A stretch of 39,992 nucleotides of DNA, from NCBI RefSeq assembly GCF_025655475.1, contig NZ_JAHTIK010000001.1, positions 4,649,065-4,689,056 of the forward strand, written 5' to 3'. Positions 33,444-39,992 of this stretch are shown one piece after another. Position 1 is the first letter of the stretch; every line of letters starts with the position of its first letter. Made by a program: the position numbers and the translations under genes. Under the pieces are notes generated by a model. The model searched no databases. It saw only the letters and a program-made list of their open reading frames with translations, and was not told the DNA's origin. Source of the stretch: Kitasatospora sp. DSM 101779. GTDB lineage: Bacteria; Actinomycetota; Actinomycetes; Streptomycetales; Streptomycetaceae.

Positions 33444-34661
33444 TCAGCCGGCGGCCTTGAGGGGCAGGACGGCCCGGATCCGGAAGCCGCCGCCCGGCCG
33501 CGGGCCGATGTCGAGGCTGCCGCTCACCATGCCGACCCGCTCGCGCATGCCGATCAGACCATGGCCGGGCCCGTCGCCACCACCGTCGATCTGCTCCGCG
33601 GTGCTGCCGCGGCCGTCGTCCTCGACCAGCACCTCCAGGTCGCGCTCGCCGAAGTCCACCGCCACCCGGGCCCGGGCGCCCGGACCGCCGTGCTTGCGCA
33701 CGTTGGTCAGCGCCTCCTGGACGATCCGGTACACCGTCAGCTCCAGGCCGCGCGGCAGCTCCCGCGGCTCGCCCGAGGTGGCGAAGTCCACCGGCAGGCC
33801 GGCCGTGCGGACCTGCTCCAGCAGCTCCGGCAGCTCCTCCACGCCCGGCTGCGGGACGTACTCCTCGGCCGTCTCCGACGTCCGCAGCACGCCGAGCAGC
33901 CGGCGCATCTCCACCAGAGCCTGGCGGCCGGTCGCGGCGATCGTGCCGAGGGCCTCCTTCGCCTGTTGCGGCGAGTTGTCCAGCACGTAGGCGGCGCCGT
34001 CGGCCTGAACGATCATCACCGAGACGTTGTGCGCGACCACGTCGTGCAGCTCCCGGGCGATCCGGGCGCGCTCCGCGGCCACCGCCACCTTCGACTGCGC
34101 GTCCCGCTCGCGCTCCAGCCGGGCCGCCCGGTCCTCCAGCTCGACCAGGTAGGCCGCCCGGACCCGGGTCAGCCGGCCCCACGCCCAGCACAGCACGAAC
34201 GGCGTCGACATCAGCACCGCCACGAACACCAGCTGCCAGGTGCTCGGCCCCGGCGGCGGCGACGGGTCCTCCGGCACCGGGTCGCCGCTGTTGTCGAACC
34301 GCCACAGCGTCAGCGGACCGGCCACCAGGCCCACCGCCAGCACCAGCCGGGACGCCCACCGCGAGCCGAAGGCCGCCCCCGTGTACGCGAACACCAGGTA
34401 GCCGATGGACGAGGCGCCCGGCATGACGTCCAGGACGAGCTGACCCAGCCCGAGCGCGGTGCCCCCGGCCACGGCCAGGTCCGGGTACCGGCGCCGGACC
34501 ACCATCAGCGCGGCGATCCCCAGCGAGAACGCCAGGCCGCCGTAGAGCTGCCGGTCCGACTCCGAGAGGTCGGACAGCAGGCCGAGCAGGAGGACCACCA
34601 GCGCCCAGGCGGAGTCGACCACCATCGGGTGACGGCGGAGCCAGGCGTTGAGTCGATGCAC
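33444..34661 (-). CDS. NarL-family sensor histidine kinase
   Basis: The product is 405 residues. An N-terminal half with about five hydrophobic segments (residues 15-165) forms the sensor. A coiled linker (LEDRAARLERERDAQSK) leads to a HisKA_3 domain with phospho-acceptor His206 in RELHDVVAHNVS. A HATPase_c domain with QEALTNVRKH (N-box) and DDGRG then GHGLIGMRERV (G-boxes) follows. This is the family partner of NarL-type regulators. The start is GTG with TAGGCT 6 nt upstream and GGAG too close to serve as a ribosome site, so a leaderless transcript is likely. The signal is unknown; the short loops suggest a membrane or intramembrane cue (inference). Confidence 0.95.
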   Translation of the reverse strand: MHRLNAWLRRHPMVVDSAWALVVLLLGLLSDLSESDRQLYGGLAFSLGIAALMVVRRRYPDLAVAGGTALGLGQLVLDVMPGASSIGYLVFAYTGAAFGSRWASRLVLAVGLVAGPLTLWRFDNSGDPVPEDPSPPPGPSTWQLVFVAVLMSTPFVLCWAWGRLTRVRAAYLVELEDRAARLERERDAQSKVAVAAERARIARELHDVVAHNVSVMIVQADGAAYVLDNSPQQAKEALGTIAATGRQALVEMRRLLGVLRTSETAEEYVPQPGVEELPELLEQVRTAGLPVDFATSGEPRELPRGLELTVYRIVQEALTNVRKHGGPGARARVAVDFGERDLEVLVEDDGRGSTAEQIDGGGDGPGHGLIGMRERVGMVSGSLDIGPRPGGGFRIRAVLPLKAAG

Positions 34662-34667
34662 GCTCCA

Positions 34668-34673
34668 AGCCTA
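34668..34673 (-). promoter_or_regulatory. -10-like hexamer TAGGCT of the two-component operon
   Basis: It lies 6 nt upstream of the GTG of the kinase gene, in the divergent gap shared with the methyltransferase gene. Confidence 0.5.
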
Positions 34674-34768
34674 GGCAGTCGCACGGCACCCCCAGGTCCG
34701 CCGCGAGAGCGATCCGCCATCCGCCGCAGGGTGGAGACGGCCCCCGCCGGGACACCCCCGCCGACCGG

Positions 34769-34774
34769 TAGCGT
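34769..34774 (+). promoter_or_regulatory. -10-like hexamer TAGCGT of the methyltransferase-nuoD unit
   Basis: It lies 8 nt upstream of the GTG at 34783 with no ribosome site. It faces the kinase promoter about 100 nt away. Confidence 0.4.
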
Positions 34775-34782
34775 CGACCCCC

Positions 34783-35793
34783 GTGACCTGGATGCGGTGG
34801 CGGCCCGCCATGGAAGAGGCGCTGTACGGCGCGGACGGCTTCTACCGGGGACCGGAGGGGCCGGCCGGGCACTTCCGCACCTCCGTGCACGCCTCGCCGC
34901 TGTTCGCCGGAGCCGTCGCCCGGCTGCTCGCCGAGACCGACGAGGCACTCGGCCGCCCGGACACGCTCGCCCTGGTCGACATGGGCGCCGGCCGCGGCGA
35001 ACTGGTCACCGGCGTGCTCGCCGCCCTCGACCCGGAGCTCGCCGCCCGCGTCCGCCCGTACGCCGTCGAACTCGCCGCCCGCCCGGCCGGCCTGCCCCCG
35101 TCCGTGGTGTGGACGGACACCCCGCCGACCGGGCTGACCGGGCTGCTCTTCGCCAACGAGTGGCTCGACAACGTGCCGCTCGACGTCGCGGAGCCCGACG
35201 AGGACGGCGTCCTGCGCTACGTGGAGGTCGGTCCCGACGGCGAGGAACGGCTCGGCGACCCGCTGGACACGGCCGACGCCGCCTGGGCCGCCCGCTGGTG
35301 GCCGGACGGCGACCGGATCGAACTCGGCCGCACCCGCGACGAGGCCTGGGCCTCGGCCGTCGCCGCCCTGGACCGCGGCCTGGCCGTCGCCGTCGACTAC
35401 GCCCACACCGCCGCCGACCGGCCGCCGTTCGGCACGCTCGCCGGTTTCCGGGGCGGCCGCGAGGTGCGGCCCGTCCCCGACGGCAGCTGCGACGTCACCG
35501 CGCACGTCGCCCTGGACTCCGCGGCCGCTCCCGCTGTCCACAGCCTGTGGACGACGCAGCGCGCCGCCCTGCACGCCCTCGGCGTGCACGGCGGACGGCC
35601 GCCGCTCGCCCTCGCGTCCACCGACCCGGCCGGCTACCTGCGGGCCCTCGGCGGGGCCGGCGAGGCCGCCGAGCTGACCGACCCCGGCGGGCTCGGCGGT
35701 TTCGGCTGGCTGGCCCAGGCCGTCCGCATGCCGGTACCGCGGAGCCTGGAGGGGCTCCCCGCACCCGAGGGGTGGCAGACTCTGTTGCCATGA
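34783..35793 (+). CDS. SAM-dependent methyltransferase of the MidA/NDUFAF7 family
   Basis: The 336-residue protein resembles MidA (DUF185), the family of mitochondrial NDUFAF7. Visible elements are an N-terminal YGADGFY...GHFRTSVHASPLFA segment typical of the family, and SAM motif I LVDMGAGRGEL (Asp66, Gly68, Gly70). The diagnostic ANEWLDNVPLDV is at about 124-135, and the strand LAVAVDYAH is near 200-208. NDUFAF7 symmetrically dimethylates an arginine of the complex I 49-kDa subunit NDUFS2 (established in human cells). Here the gene ends in an ATGA overlap with a NuoD-like gene, the bacterial NDUFS2 homologue, so that protein is the obvious substrate. The residual doubt is whether this divergent bacterial member kept the activity. 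GTG start with TAGCGT 8 nt upstream. Confidence 0.85.
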   Translation: MTWMRWRPAMEEALYGADGFYRGPEGPAGHFRTSVHASPLFAGAVARLLAETDEALGRPDTLALVDMGAGRGELVTGVLAALDPELAARVRPYAVELAARPAGLPPSVVWTDTPPTGLTGLLFANEWLDNVPLDVAEPDEDGVLRYVEVGPDGEERLGDPLDTADAAWAARWWPDGDRIELGRTRDEAWASAVAALDRGLAVAVDYAHTAADRPPFGTLAGFRGGREVRPVPDGSCDVTAHVALDSAAAPAVHSLWTTQRAALHALGVHGGRPPLALASTDPAGYLRALGGAGEAAELTDPGGLGGFGWLAQAVRMPVPRSLEGLPAPEGWQTLLP

Positions 35794-36953
35794 GGGAGAC
35801 CACGGTCGGCATCGGCGCAGGTGCGCAGCAGCTCACGGGCGAGCTCGGCACCAGCGACATGGTGCTCAACATCGGCCCGCAGCACCCGTCCACGCACGGC
35901 GTGCTCCGGCTGAAGCTGGTGCTGGACGGCGAGCGGATCGTCACCGCGGAGCCGGTCATCGGCTACATGCACCGCGGCGCCGAGAAGCTCTTCGAGGCCC
36001 GTGACTACCGCCAGATCATCATGCTGGCGAACCGGCACGACTGGCTCTCCGCCTTCTCCAACGAGCTCGGCGTCGTCCTCGCCGTCGAGCGGATGCTCGG
36101 CATGGAGGTCCCCGAGCGGGCGGTGTGGATCCGCACCCTGCTCGCCGAGCTCAACCGGGTGCTCAACCACCTGATGTTCCTCGGCTCCTACCCGCTGGAG
36201 CTCGGCGGCATCACCCCGATCTTCCACGCCTTCCACGGCCGCGAGGAGCTCCAGCACGTCCTGGAGGAGGCCTCCGGCGGCCGCATGCACTACATGTTCA
36301 ACCGGGTCGGCGGCCTCAAGGAGGACCTGCCGGCCGGCTGGCTCGGCCGCGTCCGGCACGCCGTCGCCGCCGTCCGCGGGCAGCTCCCGGTGTACGAGGA
36401 CCTCGTCCTCGGCAACGAGATCTTCCGCGGCCGCACCGCCGGGGTCGGCGTCCTCACCCGCGAGCAGGTGCACGCCTACGGCGTCAGCGGCCCGATCGCC
36501 CGGGCCAGCGGCGTCGACTTCGACCTCCGCCGCGACGAGCCCTACCTCGCGTACGGGGAGCTCGCCGACCTGCTCACCGTCGTCGTGCGGGAGGAGGGCG
36601 ACTGCCTGGCCCGCTTCGAGTGCCTGCTGGAGCAGACCGCCAACTCGCTCGACCTCGCCGACGCCTGCCTCGACCGGCTCGCCGGGCTCGCCCCGGGGCC
36701 GGTCAACCTGCGGCTGCCCAAGGTCCTCAAGGCCCCGGAGGGCACCACCTACGCCTGGACCGAGAACCCGCTCGGCATCAACGGCTACTACCTGGTGTCC
36801 CGCGGCGACAAGACGCCCTGGCGGCTCAAGCTCCGCTCCGCCTCGTACAACAACATCCAGGCGCTCACCGAACTCCTGCCCGGCACCCTGGTCGCCGACA
36901 TGGTCGCCATCCTCGGCTCGATGTTCTTCGTCGTCGGCGACATCGACAAGTAG
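35790..36953 (+). CDS. Orphan NuoD-like (NADH-quinone oxidoreductase 49-kDa subunit) protein
   Basis: The 387-residue protein belongs to the NuoD/[NiFe]-hydrogenase large subunit superfamily. The core begins MVLNIGPQHPSTHGVLRL and ends with the family C-terminus DMVAILGSMFFVVGDIDK. By motif alignment, quinone-site His36 is kept (His38 of Thermus Nqo4). The residue equal to Nqo4 Tyr87, which binds the quinone head group, is Trp85 (NRHDW; codon TGG at 36042). The arginine equal to the NDUFAF7 target is kept (Arg82). No other nuo gene is near. The start overlaps the methyltransferase stop (ATGA). It may be an alternative subunit D or part of a different redox complex. Function is not proven. Confidence 0.88.
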   Translation: MRETTVGIGAGAQQLTGELGTSDMVLNIGPQHPSTHGVLRLKLVLDGERIVTAEPVIGYMHRGAEKLFEARDYRQIIMLANRHDWLSAFSNELGVVLAVERMLGMEVPERAVWIRTLLAELNRVLNHLMFLGSYPLELGGITPIFHAFHGREELQHVLEEASGGRMHYMFNRVGGLKEDLPAGWLGRVRHAVAAVRGQLPVYEDLVLGNEIFRGRTAGVGVLTREQVHAYGVSGPIARASGVDFDLRRDEPYLAYGELADLLTVVVREEGDCLARFECLLEQTANSLDLADACLDRLAGLAPGPVNLRLPKVLKAPEGTTYAWTENPLGINGYYLVSRGDKTPWRLKLRSASYNNIQALTELLPGTLVADMVAILGSMFFVVGDIDK

Positions 36954-36963
36954 GCAACCCGAA

Positions 36964-36975
36964 GGGGCGCGCCCC
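36964..36975. terminator. Short bidirectional hairpin between nuoD-like and Cys-rich genes
   Basis: A 12-nt palindrome GGGGCGCGCCCC fills the 24-nt gap between two convergent stops. An outer TAGGC (36951-36955) can pair with GCCTA (36976-36980), so both stop codons are drawn into the structure. Confidence 0.55.
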
Positions 36976-36977
36976 GC

Positions 36978-37844
36978 CTACTCGTCGGCGGGGTGCGGCG
37001 CGAGCCTCTTGTGGCCCTTGGTGGCGATGCGCTGCTCGCAGAGGGCGACCAGGACGGCGTACGCCTCGGGCCCCATCAGTTCGGTGAGCTCGGCGCGGTA
37101 GCTGACGAACACCGGGTCCGGTGCGTTGTGCGCCTCCGGACTGCCGGTGCACCACCAGTGCAGGTCGTGGCCACCCGGGCCCCACCCGCGGCGGTCGTAC
37201 TCGCCGATGGTCACCTGCAGGTAGCGGGTGTCGTCCGGCCGGTCGATCCAGTCGTAGGTGCGGCGGACGGGCAGCTGCCAGCAGACGTCCGGCTTGGTCT
37301 CCAGCGGCTCGCGGCCCTCCTGCAGGGCCAGGATGTGCAGTGCGCAGCCCGCCCCGCCGGGGAAGTCCGGGCTGTTGCGGAAGAGGCAGGCGCCGTCGAT
37401 CCGCCGGGTCTGCCGGTCGCCGTCCTCGTCGAGCATGGTGATGCCGCCGTCGAGGCGGATCCGGCCCTTGGCGTCGGTGCCGTGCGGGTGGTTCTCCCAC
37501 ATCTCGGGGGTGAGCCGGGCGGCGTGGCCGGCGACCCGCTGCTCGTCCTCCTCGTCCGAGTAGTGGGCGCCGAGGGTGCAGCAGCCGTCGGAGGCGCCGC
37601 GGCCCTCCTCGATGCCGTGGCAGCCCTGGCCGAAGATGCAGCCCCAGTTGGAGGTGAGCCAGGTGAGGTCGCAGCGGAACACCTGCTCCTCGTCGGCCGG
37701 GTCGGTGAACTCGGCCCAGGCGCGCGGGAAGTCCAGCGGTACCTCGGCGCGCACGGTCGGCATCGCGAGGTCGACCACCGTCGAGGCCGGCTTCGTGCCG
37801 TTCTTCTTCGGCTTCTTGTGCTGTGCGGTGTCTGCTGCTGCCAC
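36978..37844 (-). CDS. Cys-rich conserved hypothetical protein
   Basis: The 288-residue soluble protein has ten cysteines, most in two clusters. The N-terminal one is CX10CX5CX12CC (Cys58, 69, 75, 88 and 89, within RCDLTW, GCIFGQGCHG and DGCCTLGAHY). A second set is Cys153, 167 and 188, with Cys232 in HWWCTG. The pattern resembles YkgJ/UPF0153-type cysteine clusters that bind zinc or iron, but I cannot name the family surely. The Lys-rich N-terminus (HKKPKKNG) looks disordered. The start GTG has TACCCT exactly 6 nt upstream, identical to lysS. It is convergent with the NuoD-like gene and divergent from the WXG100-like gene. Confidence 0.8.
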   Translation of the reverse strand: MAAADTAQHKKPKKNGTKPASTVVDLAMPTVRAEVPLDFPRAWAEFTDPADEEQVFRCDLTWLTSNWGCIFGQGCHGIEEGRGASDGCCTLGAHYSDEEDEQRVAGHAARLTPEMWENHPHGTDAKGRIRLDGGITMLDEDGDRQTRRIDGACLFRNSPDFPGGAGCALHILALQEGREPLETKPDVCWQLPVRRTYDWIDRPDDTRYLQVTIGEYDRRGWGPGGHDLHWWCTGSPEAHNAPDPVFVSYRAELTELMGPEAYAVLVALCEQRIATKGHKRLAPHPADE

Positions 37845-37850
37845 GCTGCA

Positions 37851-37856
37851 AGGGTA
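37851..37856 (-). promoter_or_regulatory. -10-like hexamer TACCCT of the Cys-rich gene
   Basis: It lies 6 nt upstream of the GTG at 37844 with no ribosome site. Leaderless start likely. Confidence 0.5.
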
Positions 37857-37920
37857 TGGCCTCGGGCGCCGTTTCCGGGCCGCGCCGGAGCCGCACACCG
37901 GCGGCACACCCGTCCCGCAC

Positions 37921-37938
37921 CCGGCCCGCACGGGCCGG
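37921..37938. other. Intergenic hairpin CCGGCCCG/CGGGCCGG
   Basis: There is a perfect 8-bp stem with a 2-nt spacer in the 240-nt gap between two divergent genes. It is not placed as a terminator for either and may separate the two promoters or bind a regulator. Confidence 0.4.
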
Positions 37939-38024
37939 GCACCGGCCGTGCGCACCCGTCCGCCGGGTCGTGAAGGCAGGGTGAAGAGGCTCACCGCGGC
38001 ACGGGCCGCGGCGCGCCCGGGGCC

Positions 38025-38030
38025 TAGGAT
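38025..38030 (+). promoter_or_regulatory. -10-like hexamer TAGGAT of the WXG100-like gene
   Basis: TAGGAT lies 54 nt upstream of the ATG at 38085. The leader ends in GGGGGACGGGG as ribosome site. No -35 is evident. Confidence 0.35.
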
Positions 38031-38084
38031 GGCGGGCTGCAGACGGCTGCGTACGGGGACGCGACGCGACGACGGGGGACGGGG

Positions 38085-38429
38085 ATGGCCGACAGGGTTC
38101 TGCTGAAGCCTTGGGAACTGCACGGTGAGGGGCGGGAGTTCGAGACCGTCTCGAACGACTTCGCGCGGGCGGCGCTCGACCTGGAGAACGGGCTGGCCGC
38201 ACTCGGCACCCCCTGGGGGCGGGACGAGCCGGGCCAGGGGTTCGGCCAGGCGTACGAGGGTGCCCGGGAGGGCGTGCTGGCCGGTCTGCAGGGCCTGGCC
38301 GACCGGCTCGGCGGCATCGGGACCGGCCTGCACACCATGGCCGACAACGCGGAGCAGAACGAGCAGGGCAACCGCGACGCCTTCCGGGCACTCGGCCAGG
38401 GAACCGGCGCGGCTCCCGCCGCGCTCTGA
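38085..38429 (+). CDS. WXG100/EspC-like small protein, type VII secretion associated
   Basis: The 114-residue, mostly helical protein without signal peptide has two predicted helices (residues about 18-45 and 58-100). They flank a 'TPWGRDEPGQGFGQAY' turn, which is a WG-type turn. Such small helical-hairpin proteins are secreted by, or act as chaperones in, type VII (ESX-like) systems. A Gly/Ala-rich tail ends it. It lies 40 nt before a large protein whose N-terminus also looks WXG100-like, and the two probably form a secreted pair. The ATG follows GGGGGACGGGG. Confidence 0.75.
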   Translation: MADRVLLKPWELHGEGREFETVSNDFARAALDLENGLAALGTPWGRDEPGQGFGQAYEGAREGVLAGLQGLADRLGGIGTGLHTMADNAEQNEQGNRDAFRALGQGTGAAPAAL

Positions 38430-38469
38430 GTCGACGGACCGTCAAGCCGCACCACCGAAGGGGGACCAC

Positions 38470-39992
38470 ATGCCCAGGAACCTGCCCGAGGAGCTGGCCC
38501 CGGTCATGGCCCGGCTCGGCCGCCACTGGCCGGAGGCCGACGAGGACGCGCTGCGCCGTGCGGGCGGTCTGTGGCGCGAGTTCGGTGCCGAGGCCGAACG
38601 GCTCGGCCGGCGCGGCGGCGCGGCCGCCGAGCGCGTCACCGGCGAGAACTCCGGCCCGGCCGTCGAGGCGTTCGCCGAGCACTGGCGCGGGTTCAGCGGC
38701 GGCGGCCGCGGCCACCTGGACGACGCGCACGGCGCCGCCGAGTCGCTGGCCGGGGCCTTCGACAAGGCCGCCGCGGCCGTCGACGACTGCAAGGCGCAGC
38801 TGATAGCCGTCCTCACCGAACTCGCCGAGGAGATCGAGCAGGCGGACAAGGCGGAGGCCGCGGCCGCCGCGCAGGTGAAGGCCGGGCAGGCGGAGGGGCT
38901 CTCCGGTCTGGTCGGGCAGGTCGTCGGCACGGTGAAGGGCGTGGCCGCCGAGGCCGGCGAGGCGATCGCCGTCGAGGCCGCGAAGATCAAGGTCAGCGCG
39001 CTTCTGGCGGAGCTCGGCCGGGAGATGAGGGACGGCCTGCAGGCGGCGCTGAAGGAGCCCGCCGTCACCGCCCTGGAGCGCATCGCGCAGGCCGACGGCG
39101 CCGGGAAGCACGGGCAGTTCCGCACCCTCAGCGCCGCCCGCTCCGGCGGGGAGATCACCGGCAAGCTGCTCGGCACCGCCGTCGGCGGGGCGACCGCCGT
39201 GGCCGGCGTGCGCGGCGTCTCCGCCGCGCTCAACCCGGACGGCACGGTCGCCACCGACGAGCAGGGCCGCCCGGTGCTGCTGGGCGCCGACGGCAAGCGG
39301 CTGCCCGCCGTGGACGGGGTCAGCGTGCAGGTCGGCGCGGACGGCCGCCCGGTGCTCGGCGCCGACGGCAGGCCCGTGCTGCTGGACGCCGCCGGCGCCC
39401 CGGTGGCCGGCCTCGCGCTCGGCGCCGACGGCAAGCCGCTGACCGACGCCCAGGGCAAGCCGCTGACGGTCGGCGCCGACGGCGCGGTCGGCGACACCGG
39501 GCTGTCGCTGGCCGTCGGCAAGGACGGCCGGCCCGTCCTCGACGAGCACGGCCGCCCGGTCATGGTGGACGCCGAGGGCAACCCGGCCGCCGGCCTCGCC
39601 GTCGGCAAGGACGGCAAGCTGCTCGCCGACGCCGACGGCAGGCCGCTGGTCGCCGGGGTGGGCCGGGACGGCCGTCCGCTGGTGGACGCGGCCGTCGGCC
39701 CCGAGGGCGTCCGGCTCGGCGCGGACGGCCTCCCGGTGGCCGCCGTCGACCTGGGCACCGGCCCCGGCGGGCACGGCGCCCCCGGCACCGGTGACCCCGA
39801 CGACCTCGGCGAGCTCGGTGACCGGGCAGCCGACGGCCCGGCGGGCAGGTCGAGGACCGGCCCCGGCCGGACCGGACCCGTCCTCGACGTGGACCTGCAG
39901 GCCGCCCCGGCCGCCGGCGTCCAGGTGACCGCGGCCCCGCAGCCCGTCGTCCAGGCACCGGCCACCGACGGCGGCGGCCACCACGGCGCGTC
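38470..39992 (+). CDS. Large WXG100-like (CpnT-type N-terminus) protein with DGxP repeats, cut by window edge
   Basis: The frame opens with MPRNLPEELAPVMARLGRHWPEADEDALR and stays open for 507 codons to the window end. The start, residues 1-120, matches the WXG100-like N-terminal domain of CpnT and related type VII-exported toxins (HWPEADEDALRRAGGLWREF). A long Ala/Glu/Lys-rich helical region (about 100-210) and a Gly/Ala membrane-like segment near 240-255 follow. Next are tandem DGxPL-type repeats (about 255-430) and a Gly/Asp/Pro-rich linker. A C-terminal toxin or enzyme domain, if any, lies outside the window. AAGGGGGACC precedes the ATG. The complementary strand is also open over this stretch, but its translation is low-complexity and is a shadow. 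Confidence 0.8.
   Translation, partial: MPRNLPEELAPVMARLGRHWPEADEDALRRAGGLWREFGAEAERLGRRGGAAAERVTGENSGPAVEAFAEHWRGFSGGGRGHLDDAHGAAESLAGAFDKAAAAVDDCKAQLIAVLTELAEEIEQADKAEAAAAAQVKAGQAEGLSGLVGQVVGTVKGVAAEAGEAIAVEAAKIKVSALLAELGREMRDGLQAALKEPAVTALERIAQADGAGKHGQFRTLSAARSGGEITGKLLGTAVGGATAVAGVRGVSAALNPDGTVATDEQGRPVLLGADGKRLPAVDGVSVQVGADGRPVLGADGRPVLLDAAGAPVAGLALGADGKPLTDAQGKPLTVGADGAVGDTGLSLAVGKDGRPVLDEHGRPVMVDAEGNPAAGLAVGKDGKLLADADGRPLVAGVGRDGRPLVDAAVGPEGVRLGADGLPVAAVDLGTGPGGHGAPGTGDPDDLGELGDRAADGPAGRSRTGPGRTGPVLDVDLQAAPAAGVQVTAAPQPVVQAPATDGGGHHGA
39232..39760 (+). repeat. Tandem protein repeat G(A/K)DGxPLxDAxGxPV
   Basis: The coding sequence repeats a roughly 11-13 residue unit about ten times, with the core Asp-Gly-(Arg/Lys)-Pro-(Leu/Val). 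Examples are GADGRPVLGADGRPVLLDA and GKDGRPVLDEHGRPVMVDA. At DNA level this gives repeated GGCGCCGACGGC-like runs. The even spacing suggests a beta-solenoid or an extended stalk between the secretion domain and the unseen C-terminus. Confidence 0.75.

Noticed and set aside
36865..39984. Leftward open frame of about 1000 codons over the NuoD end, Cys-rich and WXG100-like genes
   Set aside because: The translation is low-complexity Gly/Ala/Arg/Val, spans three real genes and has no domain; it is an artefact of high GC.

Overview
The window is high-GC actinobacterial DNA. It carries DisA, Lsr2, a conservon-type kinase cluster, a LAxTG-anchored surface protein, WXG100-like proteins and many GTG starts, with long GC hairpins at convergent gene ends. 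Together these point to a Streptomycetaceae chromosome (Streptomyces or Kitasatospora); the genus is inference. I see no IS element, prophage, CRISPR array, tRNA or rRNA. The gene order clpC - lsr2 - lysS - coaX - panD - panC - DUF2520 matches the conserved order in Mycobacterium (clpC1, lsr2, lysS, coaX, panD, panC), so most of the window looks like ancestral core rather than an island.

Layout. 1-6.4 kb: the 5' end of an ECF-sigma-like gene, then radA and disA (DNA repair, c-di-AMP synthesis), a membrane-anchored Gly/Ser/Thr-rich protein, a rhomboid protease and mutY. 6.4-14 kb: an EmrB/QacA-type exporter divergent from a TetR regulator, a secreted M23 peptidase, a threonine-aldolase-like PLP enzyme and a secreted M6 metalloprotease. 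14-20.7 kb: clpC, lsr2, an ArgA-like GNAT, a BlaI-type regulator, lysS and a 52-residue membrane protein coupled to lysS. 20.8-23.4 kb: a LAxTG surface protein and an unknown protein. 23.5-29.5 kb: a leftward cofactor operon DUF2520-panC-panD-nadB-nadC-coaX, joining pantothenate/CoA and NAD synthesis. 29.6-32.6 kb: conservon genes A, B and C, with no D GTPase and with an apparent one-base frameshift in A. 32.7-34.7 kb: a NarL-type two-component pair. 34.8-37 kb: a MidA/NDUFAF7-like methyltransferase overlapping an orphan NuoD-like gene. 37-40 kb: a Cys-rich protein, then a WXG100-like protein and the start of a large CpnT-like protein with DGxP repeats that runs off the window.

The points I find most interesting are these. 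(1) The methyltransferase is translationally coupled to an orphan NuoD whose NDUFAF7-target arginine is kept but whose quinone-site tyrosine is replaced by tryptophan. (2) The conservon is incomplete and frameshifted. (3) Ten genes share the spacing TAnnnT-N6-8-start codon, which suggests leaderless transcripts and corrects one start. (4) The control regions of disA, lsr2 and the M23 peptidase carry dense dyad symmetry.
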